Shown: positions 28,331-36,818 of the stretch, in pieces
Layout: each line of letters opens with the position of its first letter
Numbering within the stretch: the stretch's first letter is position 1
Assembly (NCBI GenBank): GCA_023418475.1
Contig: JAEZZO010000049.1
Span: 62,001 to 126,000 of the forward strand
Direction of reading: 5' to 3'
Origin: Bacillota bacterium
GTDB lineage: Bacteria; Bacillota; Clostridia; Lachnospirales; Lachnospiraceae
DNA: 64,000 nt
Program-made: the position numbers and the translations under genes
Notes under the pieces: model-generated
Seen by the model: the letters and a program-made list of their open reading frames with translations, nothing else
Database searches by the model: none
Told to the model about the DNA's origin: nothing

Positions 28331-29620
28331 TCATCTAACTCTTATATAAATACGTCCTAGCTCATTGCCGTCACTATCTACAGCTGTTATATAGGTTAAT
28401 CCTTCGCCTACTGCTATAACCTTTCCCTTACTGGTAACCGTTGCAATGGACGGATCATCCGCTACCCAGGTAACCTTTGTTTTGTTTGCCATATCATCAA
28501 TCGTTAATCTGCAGGTATTGCTTACTGTAAGATCAACAGCCAGCTGTAAATCAAGGTCAACAATCAGCACATTTATCGTTTCTGTATAAGAACCATCCTC
28601 ACTTGTACAGGTTATTATTGTGTTTCCCGGCTTTATGGCTTTTATCTTCCCATAGCTATCTATTGTTGCAATTGCTAGATCAGAAGATGTCCAAGTCATA
28701 TCCGCATTATCGCTTAGTTCCTCACTGACACTTAACTGCTTTTCTTCTTTCACTTCAAGAACCAATTTCAGCTTCTTTACCGGTTCTTGCAAGGTTACGC
28801 TTGCCTCATTGGAGTTAGCACTTTCACCAGACTCATTGACCGCTGATATCGTATAATAATATGTGTTTCCATAATATACATCGGCATCATTCATTGTAAT
28901 TACCGAGCCGGAAACAGATGCAATCGTATCATAGGGACCTCCTGCAGTTTCGGAACGTTTAATATTATAAGAGGTTGCTCCTTCGACTGCATCCCAGGAT
29001 AAGTTTACGTTTGTAACATCATCATTTACTATTAGATTTGTTGGAGACTTTATATTTGATACCGTTTCCATCATTTCTAGTTCGCCAATTGATATTAGAG
29101 CATTGCCATTATTTGCTGTAATATTAATTCTATATTCTTTATACGGATTACTATTTATAAAAGTGAATTCCTTTTTTACACCAATTTTCCAACCTGTTAC
29201 ATTAGTTTGTTTATCAAGTACAACCCAGTCACTTGTTTCATCTTTTCGAGCTTCAAAAGTCCAGTCTTTTGGTAATTGATTAATATATAAAGATGCATTT
29301 CTAGCAACTATCGTATATTTTGTAATACATTTCTCATTTTCAAACTCATATGATAGCCAACCTTTGTTTCCTATTGAACACCAGCCAGATACTGACGAAG
29401 TAGATTTGTCAAATGCGAAATATATGTATTGTATACTTTTATCTGTATTTTGATAAACACTACTAGCACTTGCTTTACCACTTGGTGATGTATTACTTGT
29501 CATTGTAGGTATTACGTTATCCGTATACTGCACTTCCGCTGCATAGCACTTTGCTTTATTCATAAAAACTATAGCCACCACTACTAATATGAAATTTAGC
29601 AATTTGTAAAATTTTTTCAT
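28331..29620 (-). CDS. secreted protein with discoidin-like, FN3 and Ig-like (BIG2) domains
   Basis: Signal peptide (MKKFYKLLNFILVVVAIVF, cleavage near CYAA). Residues about 35-200 form a discoidin/F5-8-type beta domain (GKASASSVYQNT, WLSYEFENEKCITKYTI). A fibronectin type III domain follows (about 205-285, with NIKRSETAGGPYD and YYYTISAV), then two bacterial Ig-like domains (DMTWTSSDLAIATIDSYG and VTWVADDPSIATVTSKG). It is a likely surface or secreted adhesin. GGAG lies before ATG 29620; an upstream ATG at 29635 contains that site. Its FN3 domain is closely similar to that of the Kelch protein at 52899, and the promoters match. Confidence 0.85.
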   Translation of the reverse strand: MKKFYKLLNFILVVVAIVFMNKAKCYAAEVQYTDNVIPTMTSNTSPSGKASASSVYQNTDKSIQYIYFAFDKSTSSVSGWCSIGNKGWLSYEFENEKCITKYTIVARNASLYINQLPKDWTFEARKDETSDWVVLDKQTNVTGWKIGVKKEFTFINSNPYKEYRINITANNGNALISIGELEMMETVSNIKSPTNLIVNDDVTNVNLSWDAVEGATSYNIKRSETAGGPYDTIASVSGSVITMNDADVYYGNTYYYTISAVNESGESANSNEASVTLQEPVKKLKLVLEVKEEKQLSVSEELSDNADMTWTSSDLAIATIDSYGKIKAIKPGNTIITCTSEDGSYTETINVLIVDLDLQLAVDLTVSNTCRLTIDDMANKTKVTWVADDPSIATVTSKGKVIAVGEGLTYITAVDSDGNELGRIYIRVR

Positions 29621-29645
29621 ATGTAAATTCTCCATTCTCGTTTTT

Positions 29646-29696
29646 TAATAAGCGTTTATTATTTCCATATTGTACCTCATTTATATCTAAATTCAA
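29646..29696 (-). promoter_or_regulatory. promoter with palindromic operator (FN3/Ig protein)
   Basis: Minus strand: -35 TTGAAT (29696-29691), 16-bp spacer, -10 TACAAT (29674-29669), then 7 bp to the 16-bp near-palindrome TAATAAACGCTTATTA (29661-29646). The same arrangement is found upstream of the Kelch gene at 54549. Confidence 0.65.
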
Positions 29697-29852
29697 TAAA
29701 CAATATTCATTATTGACAAAATAATACATATCAATAATGAACTTGTTCATTCTGTTTAGCTTCTTTATTAGTGCCTCTGTACAAGTATTCTTTCGTATTC
29801 AGCTTTTTATTCTCTACGCTGTCATATAGAATATGTTCTATTAATATCCTAC

Positions 29853-30401
29853 ATGAGCATTTTAATGAATTATTATAATTACTTTCTTATATTTACAAAT
29901 TATGCTATTAGTTTTATAATATTTGGTAAAAATAGAAGGGAGGATAAACAATTGATATTTGATTTTTTAGATAAATTTAAATTTAAACATCCCGGTATGA
30001 CAAATGTGCTTATGATTATCGGAGTTTTAGCAGTAATAAGAGCGATTTAGTTTGTATCTGACTTTGGATCAAATTTTTCGTATTCGGATAGCTCAGCAAC
30101 CAGTCAAAATGCGGCAACAACTATTTCGCCAGCAAACGCTGATTTTACCACTGGAAATCCTGTAACTGTTGATAGATGAGATTATTTAGTCGGTAAAGAT
30201 ATCCCGGCCGGTACATATGATGTGTTTTATAATAATAGCTTTTGCACTCTAGAGGTGCATCTAAACAATGGGGAGGACTATAACGATATACAAGAGATGA
30301 TTACGGAAGATGAACCAAATTATCGAAATCTAAAACTTGTTAACGGCTAAAGAGTCGTGATAGGCGATGGAGGCTCTTTAATTTTTAAAAAGACTAAATA
30401 A
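29853..30401 (+). pseudogene. membrane-anchored secreted protein, broken by three in-frame stops
   Basis: One frame runs from ATG 29853 to TAA 30399 without any frameshift but is cut by TAG (30048), TGA (30177) and TAA (30348). Read through, it gives a short N-terminus, a membrane helix (GMTNVLMIIGVLAVIRAI), a Ser/Thr-rich linker and an outside domain YLVGKDIPAGTYDVFYNN ending VVIGDGGSLIFKK. That domain occurs in many small Firmicutes surface proteins. All three stops could arise by C-to-T changes from CAG, CGA and CAA. The terminator after it is intact. Confidence 0.75.
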
Positions 30402-30410
30402 ATATTAGCA

Positions 30411-30441
30411 ACCCCGGCCAATTAGGCCGGGGTTATTTTTT
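30411..30441 (+). terminator. Rho-independent terminator
   Basis: ACCCCGGCC (30411-30419) pairs with GGCCGGGGT (30425-30433), then TATTTTTTG. It may also stop minus-strand transcription from the lysis genes. Confidence 0.85.
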
Positions 30442-30474
30442 GTTTCGACCATCGAAACGCTTATGCTTACAAAA

Positions 30475-31182
30475 TTAATCCGCCATAAATGCTTTCCTAG
30501 TGGATACTCCGACCTTGCCATCTACTGCAATCTTACAGCTCTGTTGGAATGATTTTATAGCCTTATCTGTAATAGCTCCGCATACACCATCAATATCCAT
30601 GTCAAAGCTAGCCTCATGCAGCTCCCACTGAACCCATTTCACGCCTTCTCCAGTCATACCCTGGCAAATAGTCGTTGTCGGCTCACGATACGGGTTCTGG
30701 GCCTTCTGTGCAGCCACTGGCATATCATAATCGATGTAATCAAACAGCAGCCAGTGAGTAAATTTTGTTTTTGCTACCTCTGACTTTACCGTACCAAAAT
30801 CAATGCCTTTCGCCTCGATGCAATACCCACCGCCAATATAAACACCAACATGACCTGATTTCCACAGAATAGCCCCTACCGGAGCCTGTTCAATTGTAGA
30901 AATCGGATGCCTTTCAGATGCACTCTTATATAGCTGATAGGAACCTATATTTTTACCCGTGTACCATGCTGGCAGACCTGAGCAATCGGTACAAACCTTT
31001 CCTACAAGCTTTCTGGCTTTGGTTATGTATATGTTGGTGAAAACATTTGGATAAGCTAAAATAAGGCTGTTAAGGTGTGCTTGTGTAAGCTTCCCATAAC
31101 TGCCTTTGGCTCCATATACATACGGTATTCCTAATTTTGACTTTACAAATTTGGCTAGTCCCTTACCTGTTAATTTACTCAT
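30475..31182 (-). CDS. phage endolysin, NlpC/P60-type with peptidoglycan-binding domain
   Basis: Cell-wall hydrolase for lysis. The catalytic Cys is in CTDCSGLPAWY and the His in GHVGVYIGGGYC; together they mark a papain-like NlpC/P60 or CHAP-like amidase/peptidase (residues 1-160). The C-terminal ~60 residues are a PG_binding_1 repeat (VKWVQWELHEASFDMDIDGVCG, AIKSFQQ, VDGKVGVSTRKAF). No signal peptide, so it needs the holin. The start at 31182 overlaps the holin end; AAGGAGAATGGGA precedes it. Confidence 0.9.
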   Translation of the reverse strand: MSKLTGKGLAKFVKSKLGIPYVYGAKGSYGKLTQAHLNSLILAYPNVFTNIYITKARKLVGKVCTDCSGLPAWYTGKNIGSYQLYKSASERHPISTIEQAPVGAILWKSGHVGVYIGGGYCIEAKGIDFGTVKSEVAKTKFTHWLLFDYIDYDMPVAAQKAQNPYREPTTTICQGMTGEGVKWVQWELHEASFDMDIDGVCGAITDKAIKSFQQSCKIAVDGKVGVSTRKAFMAD

Positions 31183-31684
31183 TCCCATTCTCCTTATTAT
31201 CAACTAAAGCGTTGCCCTGTTTTTCCACTCCGGTCTTAAGTACAGCAATTGCTTTCTTCAAAAAATCAGGCAGCGGCGCTCCCATCCGGCCGGCGTTCTC
31301 GAGTATAGACAACAGCTCATTAATGATAAACCAAATGGTCGTTAGGAGCCCGAAAAATGTAGATGTTGGTATTTTGATACCCATGTTCCCCGTAACGTTA
31401 AATATGAGCCAATCTACTGACATTGCAACAGCAATGGCAAGTATGTACCCAAGCTTTTTATAAATACCTTGTACTCCTCTTTTGCTACTCCACCCTTTTG
31501 ACTTATCTTCCGGACGCTCAAGCGATTCTCTTCCGGATGCTGCCATGCCGGACAAGAAATCTGTGATCATTAAGACCGTAAGTAATATTAATACCGGGTA
31601 TAAAATACCGAGCCTCGCGCTCAAATAGGCCCCAAATGTTGCAATAGCCGCTTTGATTGATAAATAGATATTTTCTGATTTCAT
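31175..31684 (-). CDS. phage holin (phi29/Cph1-type, holin family 4)
   Basis: 169 aa with three to four hydrophobic segments (about 8-26, 29-48, 77-97, 103-125) and a charged cytoplasmic tail. The pattern YPVLILLTVLMITDFLSGMAASG followed by WSSKRGVQGIYKKLGY is typical of toxin-secretion/phage-lysis holins. It is directly upstream of, and overlaps, the endolysin. Confidence 0.9.
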   Translation of the reverse strand: MKSENIYLSIKAAIATFGAYLSARLGILYPVLILLTVLMITDFLSGMAASGRESLERPEDKSKGWSSKRGVQGIYKKLGYILAIAVAMSVDWLIFNVTGNMGIKIPTSTFFGLLTTIWFIINELLSILENAGRMGAPLPDFLKKAIAVLKTGVEKQGNALVDNKENGNE

Positions 31685-31712
31685 AGTCTACCTTCTTCCT
31701 TTGATTTTTTAT

Positions 31713-31742
31713 CAATAAAAAGGAGCCGATCCCTCGACTCCT
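31713..31742 (-). terminator. terminator between tail fiber gene and lysis genes
   Basis: Minus strand AAGGAGTCG pairs with CGGCTCCTT around GAGGGAT, followed by TTTATTG. It would end or attenuate the tail transcript before the holin. Confidence 0.8.
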
Positions 31743-31788
31743 TAATGTTTATTTAGTTCGTAGTTGTAACCAATTGTAAATCAATATA

Positions 31789-34344
31789 TTACATAAATGA
31801 CTCTAAATAATCACAAGTAATATTAGCAAGCCTTTTTGTAAGCACTAAATCCGTATCAGAGTTTGGGTGAATATCATCAGGCATTAAACACTGTTGAATG
31901 GTTTTATTTGTTGAAGTCCCCCCACTCGAAATCCAGTGGTTATTAGCATCCCAGTAACCTGTAGTGGTAATAGTTGCTTGTGACACTCCACTTTTCCTCC
32001 ATTGCTCACAGTATGGGAATCCATAGTATTGACTAATAGTATTAAGTGATGTGTTTACTGCAAGTTTTTGCTGATTTTCGTAATGTGAAATAATGCAAAT
32101 TTTAGCCTGTGGATTTGACGTAAGTATTCTATTAATCAAAAAATGCATTACTCCTATAAAATACATTCTATCATTTATATCACTAGGAACTATATTTAAT
32201 TCTTCTCCCGATATTTGTAAATCATTGTAGCCATGATTAAATACATATAAATCACAAACTCCAACTGCACCTCCAGAAAGATATTTGTCTAATTTTCTCT
32301 CATAACTACAATTTCGAATATATTCTTTTGCATTATCATCTAAGGATGCCGGAGGAGTATTTGACAATACAATTTTAAATGTGTCCCAATTATCTATAAG
32401 ATAATTTTTTTCAGATAAGCTTGCACCAAGCGAATATGCTATATTTTGCCATGCTACATCTTTCCATCCATAAGGGTTTTCAGATGTTACTTTTGAGGGA
32501 TATCCGAGTCTTGCACAGCTACTTGCGACTGATTCATTATATACTATAGATCCTGATTTTTCAGCAATTATCTGCGGATATGATTTTCCTTTTGGATATC
32601 CAGATGGAATTGAAGTTCCAAACCATGCAATTTTTTTACCATTTATTGGGCTAATAATTTTATCTGATGATATAGACATCTTTAAAATATCAAGATTACT
32701 TTGATTGTTAGAATTTACAACCAGAGTATCTACACCCTTTGGAATTGTAACAATTATTCCCTCGTGCCTATCTAATATCGTCAAATCGGTTTCGTAAGAT
32801 ACTATAGACCCATTTTTTAAATACAAATACATTGGATACCCACTTGAATATTTGTATCCACTAATATTAAACACTTCTCCATAAGATACATTTACAGAAG
32901 CATTTATCCCTGTTCCCGTTGCAATATTATGATTGATTGACATTACTCCACTGATATCTATTGTCGGTGTTACTGATATGTATTTTTTTTGTATAGAAAC
33001 ATAATCCCAATATTCAATATATTTCAATTTTTCTATTACTATCGATACTGATGTTTCTGCATTAACAACTAACGCCGTACCACCAGCAGGTATCTCTATA
33101 ATGGTATCAATTGTAGTGTATGCTGACGTATTTATATCAGTTCTGTCAATAACAACATGTGATGGATTAAACACAGCATATGGATATGCAGATACATTAC
33201 CCCTACCTTTAATATGGTATTTTTCGCCTTCGGAAACATTAACTAAAGCATAGTTAAATTCACTAGCTGATACCGCGGCATATGTAGATACACTAAAATA
33301 AGCCGAAGATACCGTATCAAAAGGAATAGGAATTTTTTCTACTGGTTTCTCTAAATAATTATCAACATATTTGCCAACATCTAACTGGTAAAAATGACAT
33401 TGCGCTGCATTAAAACCTGTTACATATATCTTCACAGCATTTGATGGAATAGTAACTAATAAATGGTTTGTTCTTGTATTATCTGCTATCAAATCACATT
33501 CAGAAGCCCTCGCATAAGTTCCATTTGAAAGAAGATATACAACAGAAGGATAACTTAAACTAAATTGATAGCCAAGAATCTCATAGGTTTGCCCCTTAAT
33601 AACATTGCAACTTTTTGAATATCCTGTACCAGTTGTAATATTTCCATTGATAGATATAGCACCATTATTATTATCAATAATTGTGGGCTCGGTTCGTTTT
33701 AAATATTGGTTAAGCACTATACTTTTCTTTGTATATTCCTCGCTTAATTTAGCTATTTGATCCCTTACAGCATTACCTGCGGTGTCATGTATTTTCCCAT
33801 TCCCATCAATACGTATATCAATTGTTTCAGCGGTTAATCCATTACTAACCAATCGCACATAATCACCAGCTACAGGCGTATAATTATCTAATTTAGGAGT
33901 AACCATTGAAATATTAATTTGTCCAGTAGTAGCTCCACTTGTGACAACTAATAATGCCCATTGATCAGTTGATAAGCATTTTACATAATAATCTCCTGCC
34001 GATGTAACTATTCCATTAATCCTTTCACGTTCAATTGCTAGATCTACTTCATCTGCTTTTTGGTTTTCTATTTGTGCCAATGACGAAGTAACTTCGGTGT
34101 GCTCTGTGTCCAATCTTTGCTTAAGCGTATTATAAGTTGTACCACCCGAAGATACTCTGGCTTGTGCTGCTTCCACAGAACTGTCTCCTGATATAACAAG
34201 CTCGTCTATCTGATCCTGTACTGCTTCGATAGCATTATCAATATCATCAATGCCTTTATCCATGACATTAAAATTTGTGGCATTTCTAGGTGTATTAGTC
34301 GATGGATAATCCTTCCAGTTAAGCCTCGCGTATCTCTTTGCCAT
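31789..34344 (-). CDS. tail fiber/baseplate protein with C-terminal SGNH esterase domain
   Basis: About 851 aa. The N-terminus (RYARLNWKDYPSTNTPRNATNFN) and the following coiled region are typical of Firmicutes phage receptor-binding proteins. The middle has two diverged copies of a beta-rich module (NGAISINGNITTGTGYSKSCNV and GVMSINHNIATGTGINASVNV). Residues about 570-850 form an SGNH hydrolase: KIAWFGTSIPSG (Ser), FNHGYNDL (Asn), PDDIHPNSDTD (Asp/His). It probably de-acetylates or binds a cell-surface glycan during adsorption. It starts inside the preceding gene. Confidence 0.85.
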   Translation of the reverse strand: MAKRYARLNWKDYPSTNTPRNATNFNVMDKGIDDIDNAIEAVQDQIDELVISGDSSVEAAQARVSSGGTTYNTLKQRLDTEHTEVTSSLAQIENQKADEVDLAIERERINGIVTSAGDYYVKCLSTDQWALLVVTSGATTGQINISMVTPKLDNYTPVAGDYVRLVSNGLTAETIDIRIDGNGKIHDTAGNAVRDQIAKLSEEYTKKSIVLNQYLKRTEPTIIDNNNGAISINGNITTGTGYSKSCNVIKGQTYEILGYQFSLSYPSVVYLLSNGTYARASECDLIADNTRTNHLLVTIPSNAVKIYVTGFNAAQCHFYQLDVGKYVDNYLEKPVEKIPIPFDTVSSAYFSVSTYAAVSASEFNYALVNVSEGEKYHIKGRGNVSAYPYAVFNPSHVVIDRTDINTSAYTTIDTIIEIPAGGTALVVNAETSVSIVIEKLKYIEYWDYVSIQKKYISVTPTIDISGVMSINHNIATGTGINASVNVSYGEVFNISGYKYSSGYPMYLYLKNGSIVSYETDLTILDRHEGIIVTIPKGVDTLVVNSNNQSNLDILKMSISSDKIISPINGKKIAWFGTSIPSGYPKGKSYPQIIAEKSGSIVYNESVASSCARLGYPSKVTSENPYGWKDVAWQNIAYSLGASLSEKNYLIDNWDTFKIVLSNTPPASLDDNAKEYIRNCSYERKLDKYLSGGAVGVCDLYVFNHGYNDLQISGEELNIVPSDINDRMYFIGVMHFLINRILTSNPQAKICIISHYENQQKLAVNTSLNTISQYYGFPYCEQWRKSGVSQATITTTGYWDANNHWISSGGTSTNKTIQQCLMPDDIHPNSDTDLVLTKRLANITCDYLESFM

Positions 34345-34549
34345 CTTTCTCAGCACCTTCTTTCTTTAATTCATTTTCATAATTCTTTCTTTCTGATGCA
34401 GTTATATTTATCTCTGCGTCCTGCAACGCGCGAAGACAATCAGCCACTACCAGTGAAGTAATTCCGATAGGTAGACTGGAGGAGTTGATATCTTTTACTA
34501 TTGTTTCCCTTAATTCCTGTATCCTTAAATTAATACCTTTAACTGCCAT
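34319..34549 (-). CDS. small hypothetical tail-region protein
   Basis: 76 aa, mostly helical and charged at the end (KNYENELKKEGAEKDGKEIREA). AAGGAGGAGCTAA precedes its ATG, and it overlaps the fiber gene by 26 bp. It could be a fiber-attachment or chaperone-like protein; I recognise no family. Confidence 0.7.
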   Translation of the reverse strand: MAVKGINLRIQELRETIVKDINSSSLPIGITSLVVADCLRALQDAEINITASERKNYENELKKEGAEKDGKEIREA

Positions 34550-34560
34550 TTAGCTCCTCC

Positions 34561-36402
34561 TTATCCTTCTAACGCTGACACCCTTGACTCGAGATTGTTG
34601 AGCTGCTGGCCTACAATCGCCATACCAAAATTATAAGCATTAGCCGTAACATAGTTACTTAGATCTATGCTTGTCGGATAGGTGAAATTATACATATTTG
34701 CAGTAGTTATAGGAGTTCCGCCATTAATCAATGGTGTTGCTATTTGATCCGGCCGGATAATAGTATTTGATGATGGTCCTATAAGATTAATCTGATCCGG
34801 TTGCATTCCTATGTGCTTATTTCCACCTTCTTCTTCAAGGCTTATATAGTTGCTCGTGATTTCCCCACCAGCTATAAACGTACGCTTATTACCAAGTATA
34901 GTTTCGAGAGTGGATCCAGTTATATTGGCGCCAGTAATGTCTCCACTGAATTTACCATTCACAGCCTCTATACTGCCATCTGGCAAAACTTTAAAACGTC
35001 CGTTGACAGTAACAAGGCCCTCTATCGATATCTGGTCCGCTTTAATGGTTATAGAGTTTAATCCGGTATTGGGATCCCCATCAAGTTGGATATATCCTAT
35101 ATGCCCATTATTATCAATCTTAAGAACTATCTGTCCGGCAAGTACATCGATCTCTCCTGATAGCCTGGTATCCATGTCAGATACTGTTATTTTAACTGCG
35201 TCAACAGATTTTTCTATTTTAGCCGACCTGCCTTTGATCTGTATGATATCATCAGCCATTCCAAAGCCCTGAACCTGTTCTTCCGATCCCTGTGCTCCAT
35301 ATTCGTCCTGAAGAGCCTGCAGTCCTTTTAATGTGCGCTCGAATACATATCCTGCCGTAGTGTCATCAGCGTTGTATTTAATAAAGTCACCCGGTATAAT
35401 ATAAGGTAGCCCTTGACCTGTAGCCGTGTATGGGCGGTATCCTCGATCAAAAATGTTTTGCGATGCATTGGCAGCTATTGTCTGCAGCTCTTCCGCTGAT
35501 TTGCCATAAACTAAAAAATTGCCCTGGATAATATAAACGTTTGAACCGGTACCGTAAACACACCCGACATCATTCTCTTCCTGCCGGATCTGCAGTTTAT
35601 CAATTGGCTGCACCCGATATTCTTCAAAGTGTATGCCCTGGTAATTATCAACATATTCATCGTAGGGTTCTGCTTCAGGATAATCACTTTCCGGGTAATC
35701 ATTCTGCGGATAGTCATGATGCATAGGCTTAATTATAATATGCGTAAATTTTCCGTCGCGTCCGATAAGACCAAAGCATCCATTGATCTCCTCGCATGCT
35801 TCGATCACTGTTCTCCCCGAGAGTTGCGATGGTGAAATTGTCTTTTTAACAGTTAACATATCATTAGGTAAAGGAAGTTTGCTTGTATCCTCTGTAAGCC
35901 CTACAAAAGCCAACAGAGAGGTTCTAAAGGCAGCAAGGGTATAAGTCTCATTGCCGTTAGGAAACAGTCCGTTATACCAGGAAGTAACATCTGTATCGAT
36001 CTTCCGCATGCGATCATATGCAATAATATCTTTAAACCTTAAATCATCCTCTTTTTTTGCCGCATCTACAGTAAAATACCCAAGTGGCATTGTATAGGAT
36101 GTTTCATCATCTGCAATAACCGTTTGGGTAATACTAAATTCTTTTCCCTTAATATCATCCGTGACATCTGCCAGAGTAAATTTAACACTGGATGCATTGC
36201 ATTTACCGAACTTAAGCTGCTCTTCCATGCAAATACTCTCATGCAATTCAAAATCGCCTTTATCTACTGCGAACTGATCGATACCCACATCTAAATTAAG
36301 TTCTGAAAAGGATAGCTCTAATTCTTTCGGGGCAATTCTCGTCGCCAGAGGAAACATATCATTTTTGTATATGGTTTTTAAATTTTCATCTACATTTACC
36401 AC
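34561..36402 (-). CDS. phage tail/baseplate protein (Tal-like minor structural protein)
   Basis: 613 aa. The N-terminal ~350 residues look like the tail hub proteins of Gram-positive siphophages (PLGYFTVDAAKKEDDLRFKDIIAYDRM, EACEEINGCFGLIGRDGKF), followed by a beta-helix or stalk-like C-terminus (IQLDGDPNTGLNSITIKADQ, FSGDITGANITGSTLETILG) and a final coiled segment. GTG start at 36402, with GGAGGGGATGCATA upstream and one-base overlap with the gene before it. No peptidase motif was seen. Confidence 0.8.
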   Translation of the reverse strand: MVNVDENLKTIYKNDMFPLATRIAPKELELSFSELNLDVGIDQFAVDKGDFELHESICMEEQLKFGKCNASSVKFTLADVTDDIKGKEFSITQTVIADDETSYTMPLGYFTVDAAKKEDDLRFKDIIAYDRMRKIDTDVTSWYNGLFPNGNETYTLAAFRTSLLAFVGLTEDTSKLPLPNDMLTVKKTISPSQLSGRTVIEACEEINGCFGLIGRDGKFTHIIIKPMHHDYPQNDYPESDYPEAEPYDEYVDNYQGIHFEEYRVQPIDKLQIRQEENDVGCVYGTGSNVYIIQGNFLVYGKSAEELQTIAANASQNIFDRGYRPYTATGQGLPYIIPGDFIKYNADDTTAGYVFERTLKGLQALQDEYGAQGSEEQVQGFGMADDIIQIKGRSAKIEKSVDAVKITVSDMDTRLSGEIDVLAGQIVLKIDNNGHIGYIQLDGDPNTGLNSITIKADQISIEGLVTVNGRFKVLPDGSIEAVNGKFSGDITGANITGSTLETILGNKRTFIAGGEITSNYISLEEEGGNKHIGMQPDQINLIGPSSNTIIRPDQIATPLINGGTPITTANMYNFTYPTSIDLSNYVTANAYNFGMAIVGQQLNNLESRVSALEG

Positions 36403-36806
36403 TATGCATCCCCTCCGTATGCTATAAATTCAAGATCTAATGCTTGGTATCTAGGCTGAAGATTGTCGTCAAAGTAATTTATAACCCAATTAATATCAGG
36501 CATATAAAATGTAGCTGTTTTGTACGCATTGCTTTCTTTATTCCAGTATGATGCAGTAACCGTATCACGACTAGGAAACAATGCCTGAATTTGCTGTGTC
36601 TGAATTTCTGTAAGGTTATCTATCGTCTTAATTTTTACTGTGCTTGGTTTTTCCGGTAGAATTGTTCTATGAAGCTTTCCACGTCCGTCTCTGTAACTAT
36701 TTTTATCTATTCTTTGATTCGGGGTGGTATCATATCCCTTCGGTGCTATTAACTTAAGTGGAAAGGATAATTCTCCAACTTTAAACACGTAATTTCCAAA
36801 AGCCAC
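36402..36806 (-). CDS. distal-tail-like protein (DUF6711 type)
   Basis: 134 aa, beta-rich, lying between the tape measure and the tail hub, where the distal tail protein normally is. It has FKVGELSFPLKLIAPKGYDT, GRGKLHRTILPEKPSTVK and ALDLEFIAYGG. The family label is from memory; the structural role is inferred from position. Confidence 0.75.
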   Translation of the reverse strand: MAFGNYVFKVGELSFPLKLIAPKGYDTTPNQRIDKNSYRDGRGKLHRTILPEKPSTVKIKTIDNLTEIQTQQIQALFPSRDTVTASYWNKESNAYKTATFYMPDINWVINYFDDNLQPRYQALDLEFIAYGGDA

Positions 36807-36818
36807 AATGCCACCTCC

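Noticed and set aside
29736..29751. AATGAACTTGTTCATT inverted repeat upstream of the FN3/Ig promoter
   Set aside because: A single AT-rich repeat with no second copy near the Kelch gene; not enough to call an operator.
29853..30401. Phage with altered genetic code
   Set aside because: All three stop codons occur in this one gene, while dozens of phage genes end normally at each stop and have no internal ones.
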